64,000 bases of DNA, taken from the NCBI GenBank assembly GCA_026122225.1, contig JANEZZ010001852.1, positions 466,169-530,168 of the forward strand, read 5' to 3'. The stretch comes from Heloderma charlesbogerti. Its lineage: Eukaryota; Chordata; Lepidosauria; Squamata; Helodermatidae. Shown here in pieces: positions 1-9,777 of the stretch. A program made the position numbers and the translations under genes. The notes under the pieces were generated by a model, which was not told where the DNA came from, did no database searches, and saw only the letters and a program-made list of their open reading frames with translations. The first letter of the stretch is position 1. Each line of letters opens with the position of its first letter.

Positions 1-443
1 ATTTACGCTGTATTCTACGTAAAGTTTTTTTTTTTGTTCTTTTATTGGAATTGCGGCGGCGGCAGCCGGTCAAAAGACCGGCTGCCGCTCCCGCCCCGGA
101 CGAAGACCCGACGAACCGCCGGCCGGACCCGCCGCCGGGAGGGACATTCGGGAAAGGTAAGTCCCGTCCCGGGGGGGTGCGGGGGGCGGGGGGGCGGAGA
201 ATTTCTCCCCAAAACTTGTTCGGGGGGCCGAACACGTTGGTGCTCGGCCCCCCGAAGTTTTTTTTTTTTAACTTTTAATTTCGCGGCCGGGCGAGGCGAG
301 GCGCCTCCTCCCCGGCCTGAATTTCGGCCGGGTGAGGCAGGAAGCTTCCCCCCCCAGCCTGAACTTCGCGGGGAGAGCAGCGAAGCACCTCCCCCCACCA
401 TGAAAAGCTGCGAGACCAAGTAAGTGACTTTCGTGCACCCCTA
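1..443 (+). mobile_element. GC-rich hAT-like palindromic MITE, right part only
   Basis: The right terminus reads CACCCCTA at 436-443, a one-base variant of the CATCCCTA terminus of the other copies, and it is preceded by the same GTAAGTGACTTTCGT stretch. The left end lies outside the window. The interior is extremely GC- and CpG-rich, with a hairpin around AGCCGGTC/GACCGGCT (66-90) and a subterminal-type hairpin around 200-262. A splice-donor match AAG|GTAAGT has its first intron base at 157, and another donor-like GTAAGT lies near 419. After the hairpin at about 262 there is an extra C/G-rich block (280-415) not seen in the other copies, so this copy may be a composite of two elements. The open frames here on both strands are by-products of base composition. 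Confidence 0.7.
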
Positions 444-503
444 TCTTAAGAGTACTGTTTGTACCCTAACGATGGCAGTGGGATTGTACCATATGATCAT
501 CCT

Positions 504-877
504 ACAAGTAGCTGTAAAAAAGGTAAAGGTAAAGGTGTCCCCAACCAGTCGTGTCCGACTCTAGGGTGTGGTGCTCATCTCCATTTCTAAGCCGAAGAGC
601 CAGCGCTGTCCAAAGATGCTTCCGTGGTCATGTGGCCAGCATGACTGAACACCGAGGTGCACAGAACGCTGTTACCTTTCCCGCCGAAGTGGTACCTATT
701 TATCTACTTGCAATTTCTTGCTTTCGAACTGCTAGGTTGGCAGAAGCTGGGACTGAAGACGGGAGCTCACTCCATCACGCAGCACTCAGGTCTCGAACTG
801 CTGTCCTGCCGACCTTCCAGTCTGCAGTTCAGCGTCTTAACCACTAAGCCACCACGGTCTCTCACAAGTAGCTGTAA
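504..877 (-). mobile_element. Sauria-type SINE (tRNA head, BovB-like tail) with 14-bp target duplication
   Basis: The SINE body is 518-863 and reads on the minus strand. On that strand its head has an A-box-like TGGCTTAGTGG near 850 and a B-box-like GTTCGAGACC near 790, as in tRNA-derived SINEs. The 3' tail (518-570 on the plus strand) holds short AAGGTA-type repeats followed by CAGTCGTGTCCGACTC, the same block found at the 3' ends of the BovB copies in this window. That is the signature of SINEs mobilised by BovB/RTE LINEs. The flanks carry an identical 14-bp duplication ACAAGTAGCTGTAA at 504-517 and 864-877, so both ends are intact. Confidence 0.88.
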
Positions 878-1074
878 CAGTTATTAATTCATAGGACTAA
901 GCCAACACCTGGAGGAGCTCACAGGCAAGACACCCTTTACCTACCCTCTCCCACACAGATCCATGTGCACACACATACACACACTATATAACTTATGGAG
1001 CTTACAGACACAAGCACATCATGAAAGAATTTAAAAGGCATCAAAGGGAGACATCCATATGTTGTGGTAACCAC
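878..1074. other. unassigned sequence with a short CA-rich patch
   Basis: Ordinary A/T-rich sequence with a short CACACA run near 968-985. No coding signal or repeat ends are seen. Confidence 0.5.
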
Positions 1075-1381
1075 TAGGTATGGGTGAATCTTATTTCCAG
1101 TCTGTTTTAGCTTTACATGTATTCAATCATAATTCTGTGTCTTCCAATTTCCGCCTTAATTTCCACCTTAAAAAAAAATGAATGGAAATTCACATTTATT
1201 TTTGTACGTAATTTTCCCAACATATGCATTATGTATGCAGTTTCTCCTAATGTACGTATTTCTGTATGCAACCTTCCCTAATATACACATTTTTGTATGC
1301 AATTTTAAAGCAGAAAACTGCATCATAAAATTTAGAAGAGTGTACAATCTGAAGGATAACTGCGTTCTGATTCACATACTA
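1075..1381 (+). mobile_element. AT-rich dispersed element, copy 1 (hAT-like termini, degraded)
   Basis: It starts TAGGTATGGGTGAATC and ends GATTCACATACTA, an imperfect terminal inverted repeat. The interior carries repeated phrases of the form CTAATNTACGCATTTNTGTATGCA and the block GAAAACTGCATCATAAAATT near 1313. The same block recurs at 38600-38640 and, on the opposite strand, at about 52150. No target duplication is recognisable. Copy 2 (38359-38733) has near-matching 8-bp flanks, which supports a hAT-type origin. Confidence 0.5.
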
Positions 1382-2516
1382 ATCCAGAAAGGATGAATTA
1401 GGTTGGGTCTATTTCTCCCCCTCCCTAATATACACTCCCAACTATAATATCATTTAGAGGGGGAGGGTGTTTGTGGGCTGTGGGGGAGAGATGTGGAAAG
1501 GAGTTTATGCATAATCAATATAGATTTGCCATTGAAATTTCTTTGCACTTGATCCTATGGTAGCTCACACTACTTAGTTGCATAACTCTGTAGAGAATAA
1601 AAAATAATTTAAAATGCCCAATTTATTTTTCACTCCTTAAAAGCTGAAATGTTATTAGATCACGAACTAAACAAAGTCTTACACATGTCTTTTCAAACTT
1701 GGCCCTTGACATCTCAGGGAAACAAACTCTGGGAAAATCATACAAATAGCCCCAAATATTTAAAATCCACATTGTTCCTGCATACATCTAATCAGCATTT
1801 TTCTTTCATTAGCCCCAAAGCATGCTAATTAATTGGAATTTTCCAAAACTTTTGTTATTGCAGTGTGCACACATGCACACACACACACACACACACACAT
1901 GTTAAAGTGGGCCAATCTACTAACCACAAAGCCAGTGAGAATAAGAGGTAGGATTAAGTCCATTTTGAATGCCTCAGGCCCTGTAAAGACTACTTCAGTT
2001 CCTGGCCTCAGCCATCATCCTTGCCAGAACTGATTTATGTGAAATGACATCTTAACCGCAACTTTTATTTTTTTCAAAGAGCATGCTGTTAACTGAGGGC
2101 AAGAGCAGATGAGATGCCATTTGGACAACTGGCAGTTGCATGCATGGCTTTTGAAGAGGAAATTGCAGAAACAGCTCTAGATAGCATGGAGGATAGGGGG
2201 CATTGACCCTTTGCCCCTGCTACAGCCTGCACCTGCTGCTTTTCAAATTTGGCCCTTGACATCTCAGGGAAACAATGGGAACTCCCCCCGCCATGCAAAT
2301 AGTAGGCGCGAGGGGTTAAATCCAGATACGGACCACAGTGTGTGTGTGTATGGGGGGGACATCTTGGGCCCACCTAGATTGGGACCACAGTGGGAGGCAA
2401 AGGGTTAGAGCCTACTATGCTCGACAAAGGTGCACAACTGGGAAACATATGCATGCACCTTAATACACTGTTAAAATTAGGGCCGCAATATTTAAAACTT
2501 TTTGGTTCAACTAAAA
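1382..2516. other. mostly unassigned sequence with one (CA)n run and a duplicated 37-bp block
   Basis: A CA dinucleotide run lies at 1866-1898. A 37-bp block at 1689-1725 recurs with one difference at 2239-2275. Both begin CTTTTCAAA and contain TGGCCCTTGACATCTCAGGG, with unlike flanks, so they are probably fragments of one dispersed repeat. A short GT run lies near 2339-2350. No gene is seen. Confidence 0.55.
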
Positions 2517-2775
2517 CAGGGGTACATGTGGCCCCTGGATGCCTGTTTTGCAGCCCCCATGCCCCACCAACTCCCACGCCACCCCTGCCACCATTTGGGG
2601 TCTCTGTTTCAGCACTGCAGTGGTGACATAGAAGCAGTGATGCCTTTCAGGGTTGCTGGGAGGGGAAAAAGCGTAGCTCCTTCTCCCTTCAGTGACACCA
2701 ACGCAGCTGGCACCACTGCCTTGATGCCAATTAATGACAAGAAAGCAGCAATGCCCACTGGGTTGTACACCCCTG
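2517..2775. mobile_element. candidate hAT-like MITE
   Basis: The ends read CAGGGGTACATG and TGTACACCCCTG, an inverted repeat of the CAGGGGTG class found in several hAT MITEs here. The 8-bp flanks (AACTAAAA and AACCGAAT) match at only five positions, so the target duplication is weak. Confidence 0.4.
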
Positions 2776-3140
2776 AACCGAATCTACACTCCCCAAATAA
2801 CTGTGAAGCAGATTTTTTAGAAGATTATTTTTAGAATACTCATACTAATACAAACTGTAGATGGTAAATGCCAAGAGGAGTCATCCTCTCACACCCAGAA
2901 GGGAATACCTCGCCTGAGATGATGGCCATGAAAGATGCATGCATTATCTAAAAATAAGGAAAGTATATTTTGTATTAGAACAATTATTTGTTACATGCAA
3001 ATAATTAATTAGAACAATTATTTGTTACATGCAAGTGTTACTCATACACTTAATAGAGGAAGGATTCTTTAATGAGATGACAGCCCTAGTTAAATGTCAA
3101 TTTCTTGTGAAGAACGTAATGATTATCTAAAGGATGTTTA
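2776..3140. other. unassigned AT-rich sequence
   Basis: It contains a local duplication: TTAGAACAATTATTTGTTAC occurs at 2976 and again at 3010, a tandem-like repeat about 34 bp apart. Nothing else is recognised. Confidence 0.5.
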
Positions 3141-3275
3141 GCAAAGATCCATACGCGGAGTTCCATGCATGCAGCCTGAGGCAAAGATCCATATGCGGAG
3201 TTCCATACATGGAGTCTGAGGCAAAGATCCATACGCGGAGTTCCATACATGGAATCTGAGGCAAAGATTCATACG
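3141..3275. repeat. 40-bp minisatellite, about 3.4 units
   Basis: Units start at 3141, 3181, 3221 and 3261 (partial). Each begins GCAAAGATCCATA and runs through GGAGTTCCATNCATGNA to CTGAG. The units differ at a few positions, and the last is truncated after about 15 bases. Confidence 0.9.
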
Positions 3276-3924
3276 TGCAGAACACTCCAATGAATGGAAG
3301 AGAAGGGAAGCAGTTCTAGCTGATATCCCCTTCCCTGAAACCCCCTGTGCACCTTGAAAGTCTGTTCCAGAAGAGTGGGTGGCTTTCCAGAGCCATGTTG
3401 GAAGCAGCATAGGAGGCTGCAGAAAAAATTGCCTAAAATTGCCTCCACTGGATTGCAGCCTCTTCCACAAATGGAAGTAGCCCTTCTGTTCACAAAACAG
3501 ACGTGCTGGATCCAATAAGGAATTTTCTTTGTTTAGTATTTGACATTGGATAAGGACAATAAAAAGACAAGTCTGAAATCAGCTTACACTCAATAGCATT
3601 TTTAAAGATCCATTAAGAGAATATCCATATATTGCACCATTCAGAAAGTATGACTAGTTAAAGGCATATTGCAAAGTTGTTACAAATCAGGGATGGGGCA
3701 TTGGTTACAACGGGGAAATGTGTGACAGGGTGAAACTTAGTTTTGTTTTTAAGTAGTCTTTTATTTAAAAGCATGACAGACTTTGGTTTATGCTGTTTAG
3801 GCATCCTAGGCAACATAAACAATCTAATTATTTTGAGAGTTGATTTTTACATTCAACAATATAAGTGCTCTTGATCTCACCAGTTGACCAGCAAGTGAGG
3901 AATGAAATTATTATCACCTATATT
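3276..3924. other. unassigned sequence
   Basis: Unique-looking sequence. The minus-strand open frames across 3138-3515 run through the minisatellite and have no family signature. Confidence 0.5.
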
Positions 3925-4007
3925 GGGTTATATCCAATGTTAGTTTAACTTAACCCCATTCATTTCAATAGGTCTGCTCTAAGTAGGACTAACATTGGAT
4001 ACAACCC
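3925..4007. mobile_element. 83-bp palindromic MITE
   Basis: The ends read GGGTTATATCCAATG and CATTGGATACAACCC, and the arms carry GTTAGTTTAACTTA against TAAGTAGGACTAAC. Both flanks carry TATATT (3919-3924 and 4008-4013). It resembles the GGGTGCAATCC-type MITEs elsewhere in the window in size and in the form of its terminus. Confidence 0.65.
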
Positions 4008-4191
4008 TATATTTTATACCACCCATCAATTATACTCCCAGGGCAGTTACAGATATAAGCAAGCCAAAAATGTAACTGAAGAAACATTTGAAATTAAACT
4101 GGTCTTTGGATAAATTAAAATATGAACCTTTGTTGCCTCGTACACATAGAATAATAATGGAGTGCAATAGCTAACCATTTAATGTTCTATA

Positions 4192-4310
4192 TTTTTTAAA
4201 CTGTTTTATTGTGTGTTGTTTGGTTTTAGTTTTTGTGAACCGCCCAGAGAGCTTCGGCTATTGGGCGGTATAGAAATGAAATAAATAAAATAAATAAATT
4301 AATTAATTAA
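4192..4310 (+). mobile_element. L2/CR1-type LINE 3' end
   Basis: It has the typical 3' hairpin AACCGCCCAGAGAGCTTCGG / GGGCGGTATAGAAATG followed by an (AAATA)n tail. This is a short, old 3'-terminal piece with no coding part. Confidence 0.7.
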
Positions 4311-5404
4311 GCATTTCAGTGCTCAACCTTAAAGAATGCAATGTGGAATCTCAATAATCTTTAAAAACAACAATTAAGAACTGCTATACTTGATGTTACA
4401 CATATTCTAGCACCACAATTAGATTCACATGGATGTTACAAAAATCAATGCCTGCTTTGAAGAGAAAAGTGTAACATGTCCATTAGCTAAGATTAATGTT
4501 CATGCAGATGTTATGCAAATAATATCAAATATCTTCATTATAAATGTGATCCTCTCACTTGTGACTTATTACCACAGGGGCTCTTGGGGCTGAGCAGTCT
4601 GCACAACTTTGCCATATGGCTATTTAGACATACCAACGAATAACATTCATGGTACTTAACCTTAGGTGTAGGCTATGGATTGCAGAAATCACAGAAAAAG
4701 TAACATCCAGAAACTCTTGCACAGAAAATCATGGATAGGCCCAGAAGCAGGGAATACCTTTTATTCTATTTTGTATTGCATTATTTATTCTTTCATTATA
4801 GATGACAAATCTATATAATAAGAAAGTGTTGGTCTGAGGAGAGTGAAATATAAACCTTGTAAAGTGCAGTCAGTAACCTGTTACAGGGGAAAGCAAAAAC
4901 TAACTAAATGAATGGGTTTATTTGTTGGTTTGTTTCAGAAGCCAGGCTAGAGAACCTACGCATGGGGGCAAGCCTCTTTTAAAAAAAAATAAATGTTTTA
5001 AATTACAGGAAAGGTCTATGAAATGGTGGGGTAGCCATGCAGGGATCAAAGGCGGTCCTTGCTGATGCTTGCACCTTTTGTGAGGGTCAGAAGGCTGTAT
5101 GAGAGCCCCAACTGTGGTGCAGCAAGGGAATGATCAGTGTCATTTCCAGTTGGGGGGGGGGGCTGGGTAAGATATTGTCAGTGGGCCCAGCTCCGTATTG
5201 CTGTCACTACTGCCCATTCACTTGCCCTCTGCCTGTTGGGTCTAATCAGCGCCAAGAGGACAAGGCAAGTAAAGGCTGATACTTCTTACATAGCTATTGA
5301 AGGTATACAAGCAGAAGGTATCTAAAATTTTGCTGAGATTCTTCTAAAACTGTATTTTATCTGCTGTTTTATTTTTGTGACTAGTTTTCTTGTTGTTTAT
5401 TGTT
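4311..5404. other. unassigned sequence
   Basis: Mostly A/T-rich. It contains a poly-A stretch near 4980 and a G homopolymer near 5152-5162. No repeat ends or coding features are recognised. Confidence 0.5.
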
Positions 5405-5584
5405 TTGTTGTTGTTCAGTCATTAAGTCGTGTCCGACTCTTCGTGACCCCATGGACCATAGCACGCCAGGCCTTCCTGTCCTCTGCTCTCTCCTGGAGCG
5501 TGCTCGAGTTCATATTCATTGCATCGGTGATGCTATCTAGCCATTTCATCCTCTGCCGTCCCCTTCTCCTTTTGCCTTCAATCT
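5405..5584 (-). mobile_element. BovB (RTE) LINE 3' fragment
   Basis: Read on the minus strand, it encodes the last residues of a BovB ORF2 (...RAMVHGVTKSRTRLND) and then the 3' block with GTCCGACTCTTCGTGACC. It corresponds to roughly the last 180 bp of the copy at 19224-19763, so it is strongly 5'-truncated. Confidence 0.88.
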
Positions 5585-7049
5585 TGGATTTTATTGGTTT
5601 CTTAAGCAAATATTTTGTAAGCTGCCTTAGAAATATTTACACTGAAGGGCAGCACATATATTTCTAGGAATAAATCAATAAAGCACTGTATAAATGCTAA
5701 GTATTATTATTTGCACAGTCATATTCTCCACTGTGCTTCTCAGTACAGTAGGTGTATTACAAGGGAAGAGGTGAGAGAATGTGATTTCCCAGGAACTCAG
5801 CAAAGCAGTTTGGAGCCCTTGAAATCAGATCTCTGATGCTTGTTGGGACAATGTTGTCTGGAATGTGCCCAGCAAATGTGTAGCCACCACATATTCTCTG
5901 CACAAAAAAACCACATTGTCTGGAAATGCCCATAGACTAAATACTGTGAAGTCATTCCGAGGTGCATGAACATGAAAAAAATGCTATGCTGCTTGTCTCT
6001 TTCTCTTGCATTCCCTAAATATGATATATCCATATTTGGCAATCTGGCTATACCACATGGCATAAAAGGAGGGGGGGAAAAACACATGCTTACTGTAATT
6101 ATAGATAACCTTTTGAAACAGATCCCTTTCAAGGAATTGTCAGCAAATCTATTTCTGAAGCTTTGCTTTAGTGGTCTGAGGGGAAACCATTTGAACCATA
6201 CTGACCCGTTATGAACTGATAGTTTGCTGCACAATGAAGGAATTCATGATAAAATTCATGTGGAAGGAATTTGCCAATGATTCTTCATATACTGCTTTTG
6301 CAGCATTTTATGTAATGTGAACTGGTTATATTTGGTTTAAAATTGGGTTGCTACAGTATTTCTCAGCTAGCCTTGTTCAAAATGAAACAATACAGCACCC
6401 TCCCCTGAAATCAGTACATTAGATAGATGTACATTGAGTTAATGAAGAGCATCTTGTGATCTTGTATGTCTCTAAAAACTTTTGAATCCTAAAACCAAAC
6501 TTTTTCCAACTTCAATCTATTGTCAAAGCCTTTTGCAGTGCAAGGTTTGTATAAGTGCCTTATATTTAGGCTCCCTTTCATACAGGTTACTAATTAAATA
6601 TCATGATTATGGTGAAGGAAAAGCAAAATACTACAGATGTTGCAAGAACTGTTTCACACTAATGAATACTACAAGGTAGAATCTGACACCCCTATCCTAT
6701 CCATGTTTTCTCTGAAATAAGTCCAACTATGTTCAGTAGGTATAGGATTACATCACATATACATGTCCATCATTTAATGACAGCATCTTCAAGTGAAACA
6801 GCTATCACAGGTCAACTAACTCAGTCAGGGCTTTCCTCACCTACCATACTTCTCAATGGAAGCATTTCACACTTTAGGACCAGTGCACACACTACAATCT
6901 CTATAAGGTCCTGCAGAAAACAGTCACAGTGAATATTCACTGTGACAGCGATTACACATAGCTTTAAGAATCATCAAGCAGACATCAGATTTCTGGGCAA
7001 TGTTGGGTGGAGGTGAAAACTCTAAATGTAGCTTACTAGCTATAACAGT
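5585..7049. other. unassigned sequence with a possible small MITE near 6690-6760
   Basis: The block at 6690-6760 has CCCCTATCCTATCC on the left and GTATAGGATTAC on the right. It resembles the TAA-flanked GGGTGCAATCC MITE class but is too decayed to bound. The rest is unassigned. Confidence 0.4.
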
Positions 7050-7142
7050 CTTCCCCAACCTGGTGTCCTCCTGTTGGACTACAACTCCTATCATTCCCAG
7101 CCATCATAGCCAACTGAAAACCACCATATTGGGGAAAGCTGA
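7050..7142. mobile_element. small palindromic MITE
   Basis: The left end is CTTCCCCAACCTGGTG. The right end ATATTGGGGAAAG is its inverted counterpart. The interior carries GGACTACAACTCC, as in the CAGGGGTGGGCAA MITE class. A left half of the same element is at 39361-39430. Confidence 0.6.
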
Positions 7143-7319
7143 GCTAAAGCACACAAAGCACTTGCCACAGGGATGCAGTTTTCCCTGGCCTCTCCATTGT
7201 AGTTAACTAATCAGAAAAAAAACACCCGTCCTGTCCCTGCCCCTTTAACAGATATTAGCATGCAAAAATAGCTGGCGAAACTTTTCATGGCACAGAGAGC
7301 AGCATTAGGGTATTTTAGG

Positions 7320-7462
7320 TTAGGGTATTTTAGAAAATGTTTTTATTGTAGAATTTTATTGTTTTAAACTGTTTTTATTGTGTGTTGTACATCGCCCAGA
7401 GTGGCTGGGTGACCAGCCAGATGGGCGATTAATAAATTTAATAATAAATAAATAAATAAAAT
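7320..7462 (+). mobile_element. L2/CR1-type LINE 3' end
   Basis: ACATCGCCCAGAGTGGCTGG is followed by GATGGGCGATTAATAAATTT and an (AAATA)n tail. The block upstream is the U-rich stretch usual for these 3' UTRs. Confidence 0.7.
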
Positions 7463-8225
7463 TAGCGTAATTACTGGAGATCAAAATGGTATTAAAGAAG
7501 CAGCTATAGGGATTGGTTCAAACATAGGCAACCCTATTCTGTGATGAATGCAATGTGTGGGTTGAACCTCAGCCTTGTATATGCATATATGGATTCATAT
7601 TAAGAAAAGACTAGACCCAAAAATAATCTGACCCAACTTAACTTTACAAAGCAGGATCTGTCGTAACTATTACGTCATATCTATATCACACATTAACTCT
7701 ATAACCCCCATTAACTCAGCGTTTACTTTCTAGTGTGTGTCAAAAAGCAGAGAATTTCCCAAAGAAAATTACAAATGTAGCAAATTTCCAGAAATATTTC
7801 CAGAACGCCTATAGGTCAGGTGTGTGGCATCATGTGTTTCATCAACAGTATGTTCTGTGAGGCTGCAGGAAAAGAAATGGGACAGCATACCGCCTGCCCA
7901 CATCTTGTACAAGTCTTCTTAGTCCATTCCTCTCTCCACCTCGTTCCATTAATCATTATAAATTATCTGCTTGGTTACCACTTGTTAGTTTATTTTTGTT
8001 ATTATCCATTTATTCTAGAGCGCTTCAAACAGCAGTTTGCTCTTTTATCATTATAAATGGTATTCACTCAACTTTCCCCCCTTTTTTGCACATGTCGGAG
8101 GCAGAAAATAACAGGATGGGGACTTCTACAACATGCACAAAGCATGGTTGGGTTTTTTTAGTGTTCATAGGTAGGTAAATACAGTTACTGCTGCCACAAC
8201 ATTTTGCCTTCTTTTGACTGTCTAA
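7463..8225. other. unassigned sequence
   Basis: No gene or repeat ends are recognised. Confidence 0.5.
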
Positions 8226-8334
8226 GGGCTTAGACAGAAAAAAGTCCTACAATTCCCAGCATGCATAGCGGGCTGGTGGGATGCTGAGAGTTGTTCGCCT
8301 TTTTTCCTGTCTAAACATGCATAGGATTGCACCC
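8226..8334. mobile_element. PIF/Harbinger-like MITE (TAA-flanked, foldback)
   Basis: The right end AGGATTGCACCC is followed by TAA, and the left end GGGCTTAGACAG is preceded by TAA. The arms share TTAGACAGAAAAAAG against CTTTTTTCCTGTCTAA, and TACAATTCCCAGCAT against ATGCTGAGAGTTG. It is a second copy of the element at 29198-29330. Three-base TAA duplications are typical of PIF/Harbinger; the assignment is inferred from the termini only. Confidence 0.7.
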
Positions 8335-9255
8335 TAAACCAGCCAAACAGAAGTGAGGAGCATTCTACCAACATTTATTACACATCTTAGTTTTGTAATA
8401 AGGTCCAACCGAAGTCTAGGAATTGCTTCAGAGATGTTGGTTTGCAAATTGCAGCCTTAGTCCAGCCTGCAGCAAGATGTAGCATGTATTACTTTTGCTT
8501 GCAGGAGAAGTGCTCAACTGTGCTAGCATATAGAGAGACAGCACAGAAGCACCTCACCACAACAGCCCCTGTAGCAGGAAGCAATGGAGGCCCCCAAACA
8601 AAAAGCAATCAAACAAAAAGAGTGAGCATAGGATGACTTAAGACAATGACGCTTTCCTCCTTCTCATGCAGTCACACACCAGACAGTTGATCATAAATGA
8701 CAGCAGTTTAAAAATATTTTCCCTGTCTTTGGAAGAAAGTCAGTTATTCTTCATGCTTTGCACTTTAAATAAATAACTGCATAGAACTCTTGACAGTTGC
8801 CAAAAGCAGCAAAGGTTCACAAAAAAATTACAGCAGAGCTTCCCAGATTGCATCCTCCCCTGATTAATTAAGACACCAGTGCTAAATTGGTATTTTAAAA
8901 GCACATTTTGTTCTGATGATACTGTTTAATGAGAGATTTGATAATCTGTGACTTGCAAGGCAACTCCAGATTTGCTAACACATGTTCAAACAGTAACTTC
9001 AATAAATATATTCTGGATCAATTACATTGGAGATCAACTGTTCAATTATCCTTAGAAACATGTCCTTAGAAATGTGAGAATAATGATGGGGACATAAAAG
9101 AACATTTTAAATTAGTAATTTTAACAGATTGCTGTCAAAATACATTTCACATTGTTAATGTCTGAAAATGATGAGCAAGGCTTTTATATTCTGATACTCA
9201 GCACAGTGGGATTTCTTGGCATTTTCTATATGTTATGTTTGTGCAAAATTGCTTA
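8335..9255. other. unassigned sequence
   Basis: AT-rich with no recognised elements. Confidence 0.5.
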
Positions 9256-9337
9256 CAGTACAATCCTAACCATGTTTACTTTACTTAGAAGTCCTTCTAA
9301 ATTCAAAGGGACTTTTGTGTGTTTAGGATTCCAGTCG
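9256..9337. mobile_element. PIF/Harbinger-like 82-bp MITE
   Basis: The left part reads CAGTACAATCCTAACCATG after TTA. The right part reads GTTTAGGATTCCAGTCG before TAA. The centre has ACTTAGAAGTCC and GGGACTTTTGT, the pattern of the 45460-45549 and 57944-58023 copies. Confidence 0.55.
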
Positions 9338-9642
9338 TAACTCTGTGAGTCACTACTACTTGTATCTACTTGCATGGTGCCACAGTTCTGATAGTCATTG
9401 GAGTAGTACTCCTAAGTGTACTCTAGCACCCCCAGGTATGATTGGTAATGCAGAATACAGTGGGACTTATTACTTTAGCTTAACAACAACTTGTTACTTT
9501 AGCTCAAAATGTACCTTTGAATCTTACCTTGTTGGTTTTTAAAAATTCCCTTCAGAGCACTTCATTATCAACCAGAAGTAGTTGTTTACAATCTCTCCCA
9601 TTTATAATCCTTCACAGACTGTTGAATTCTATTCCCTTAGAG
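9338..9642. other. unassigned sequence
   Basis: No recognised elements. A short repeated phrase TTACTTTAGCT occurs twice near 9470-9505. Confidence 0.5.
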
Positions 9643-9777
9643 CAGGGGTGGGCAACGTGTGGCCCTCCAGATGCTTTGGCCTACAACTCCCATCAGCCCT
9701 CACCATTGGCTATGCTGGCTAGGGCTGATGGGAGCTGTAGGTCAAAACATCTGAAGGGCCACAGGTTAACCACCCTG
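9643..9777. mobile_element. hAT-like MITE, 135 bp
   Basis: It opens CAGGGGTGGGCAACGTG and closes GGTTAACCACCCTG. The arms carry GGCCCTCCAGATG against CATCTGAAGGGCC, and CTACAACTCCCATCAG against CTGATGGGAGCTGTAG. The flanks CCTTAGAG and CCTTAAAG match at 7 of 8 positions, fitting an 8-bp hAT duplication. Confidence 0.85.

Noticed and set aside
3141..3275. Regular repeats resembling a CRISPR array
   Set aside because: The units abut directly with no unique spacers, and the context is vertebrate. It is a minisatellite.
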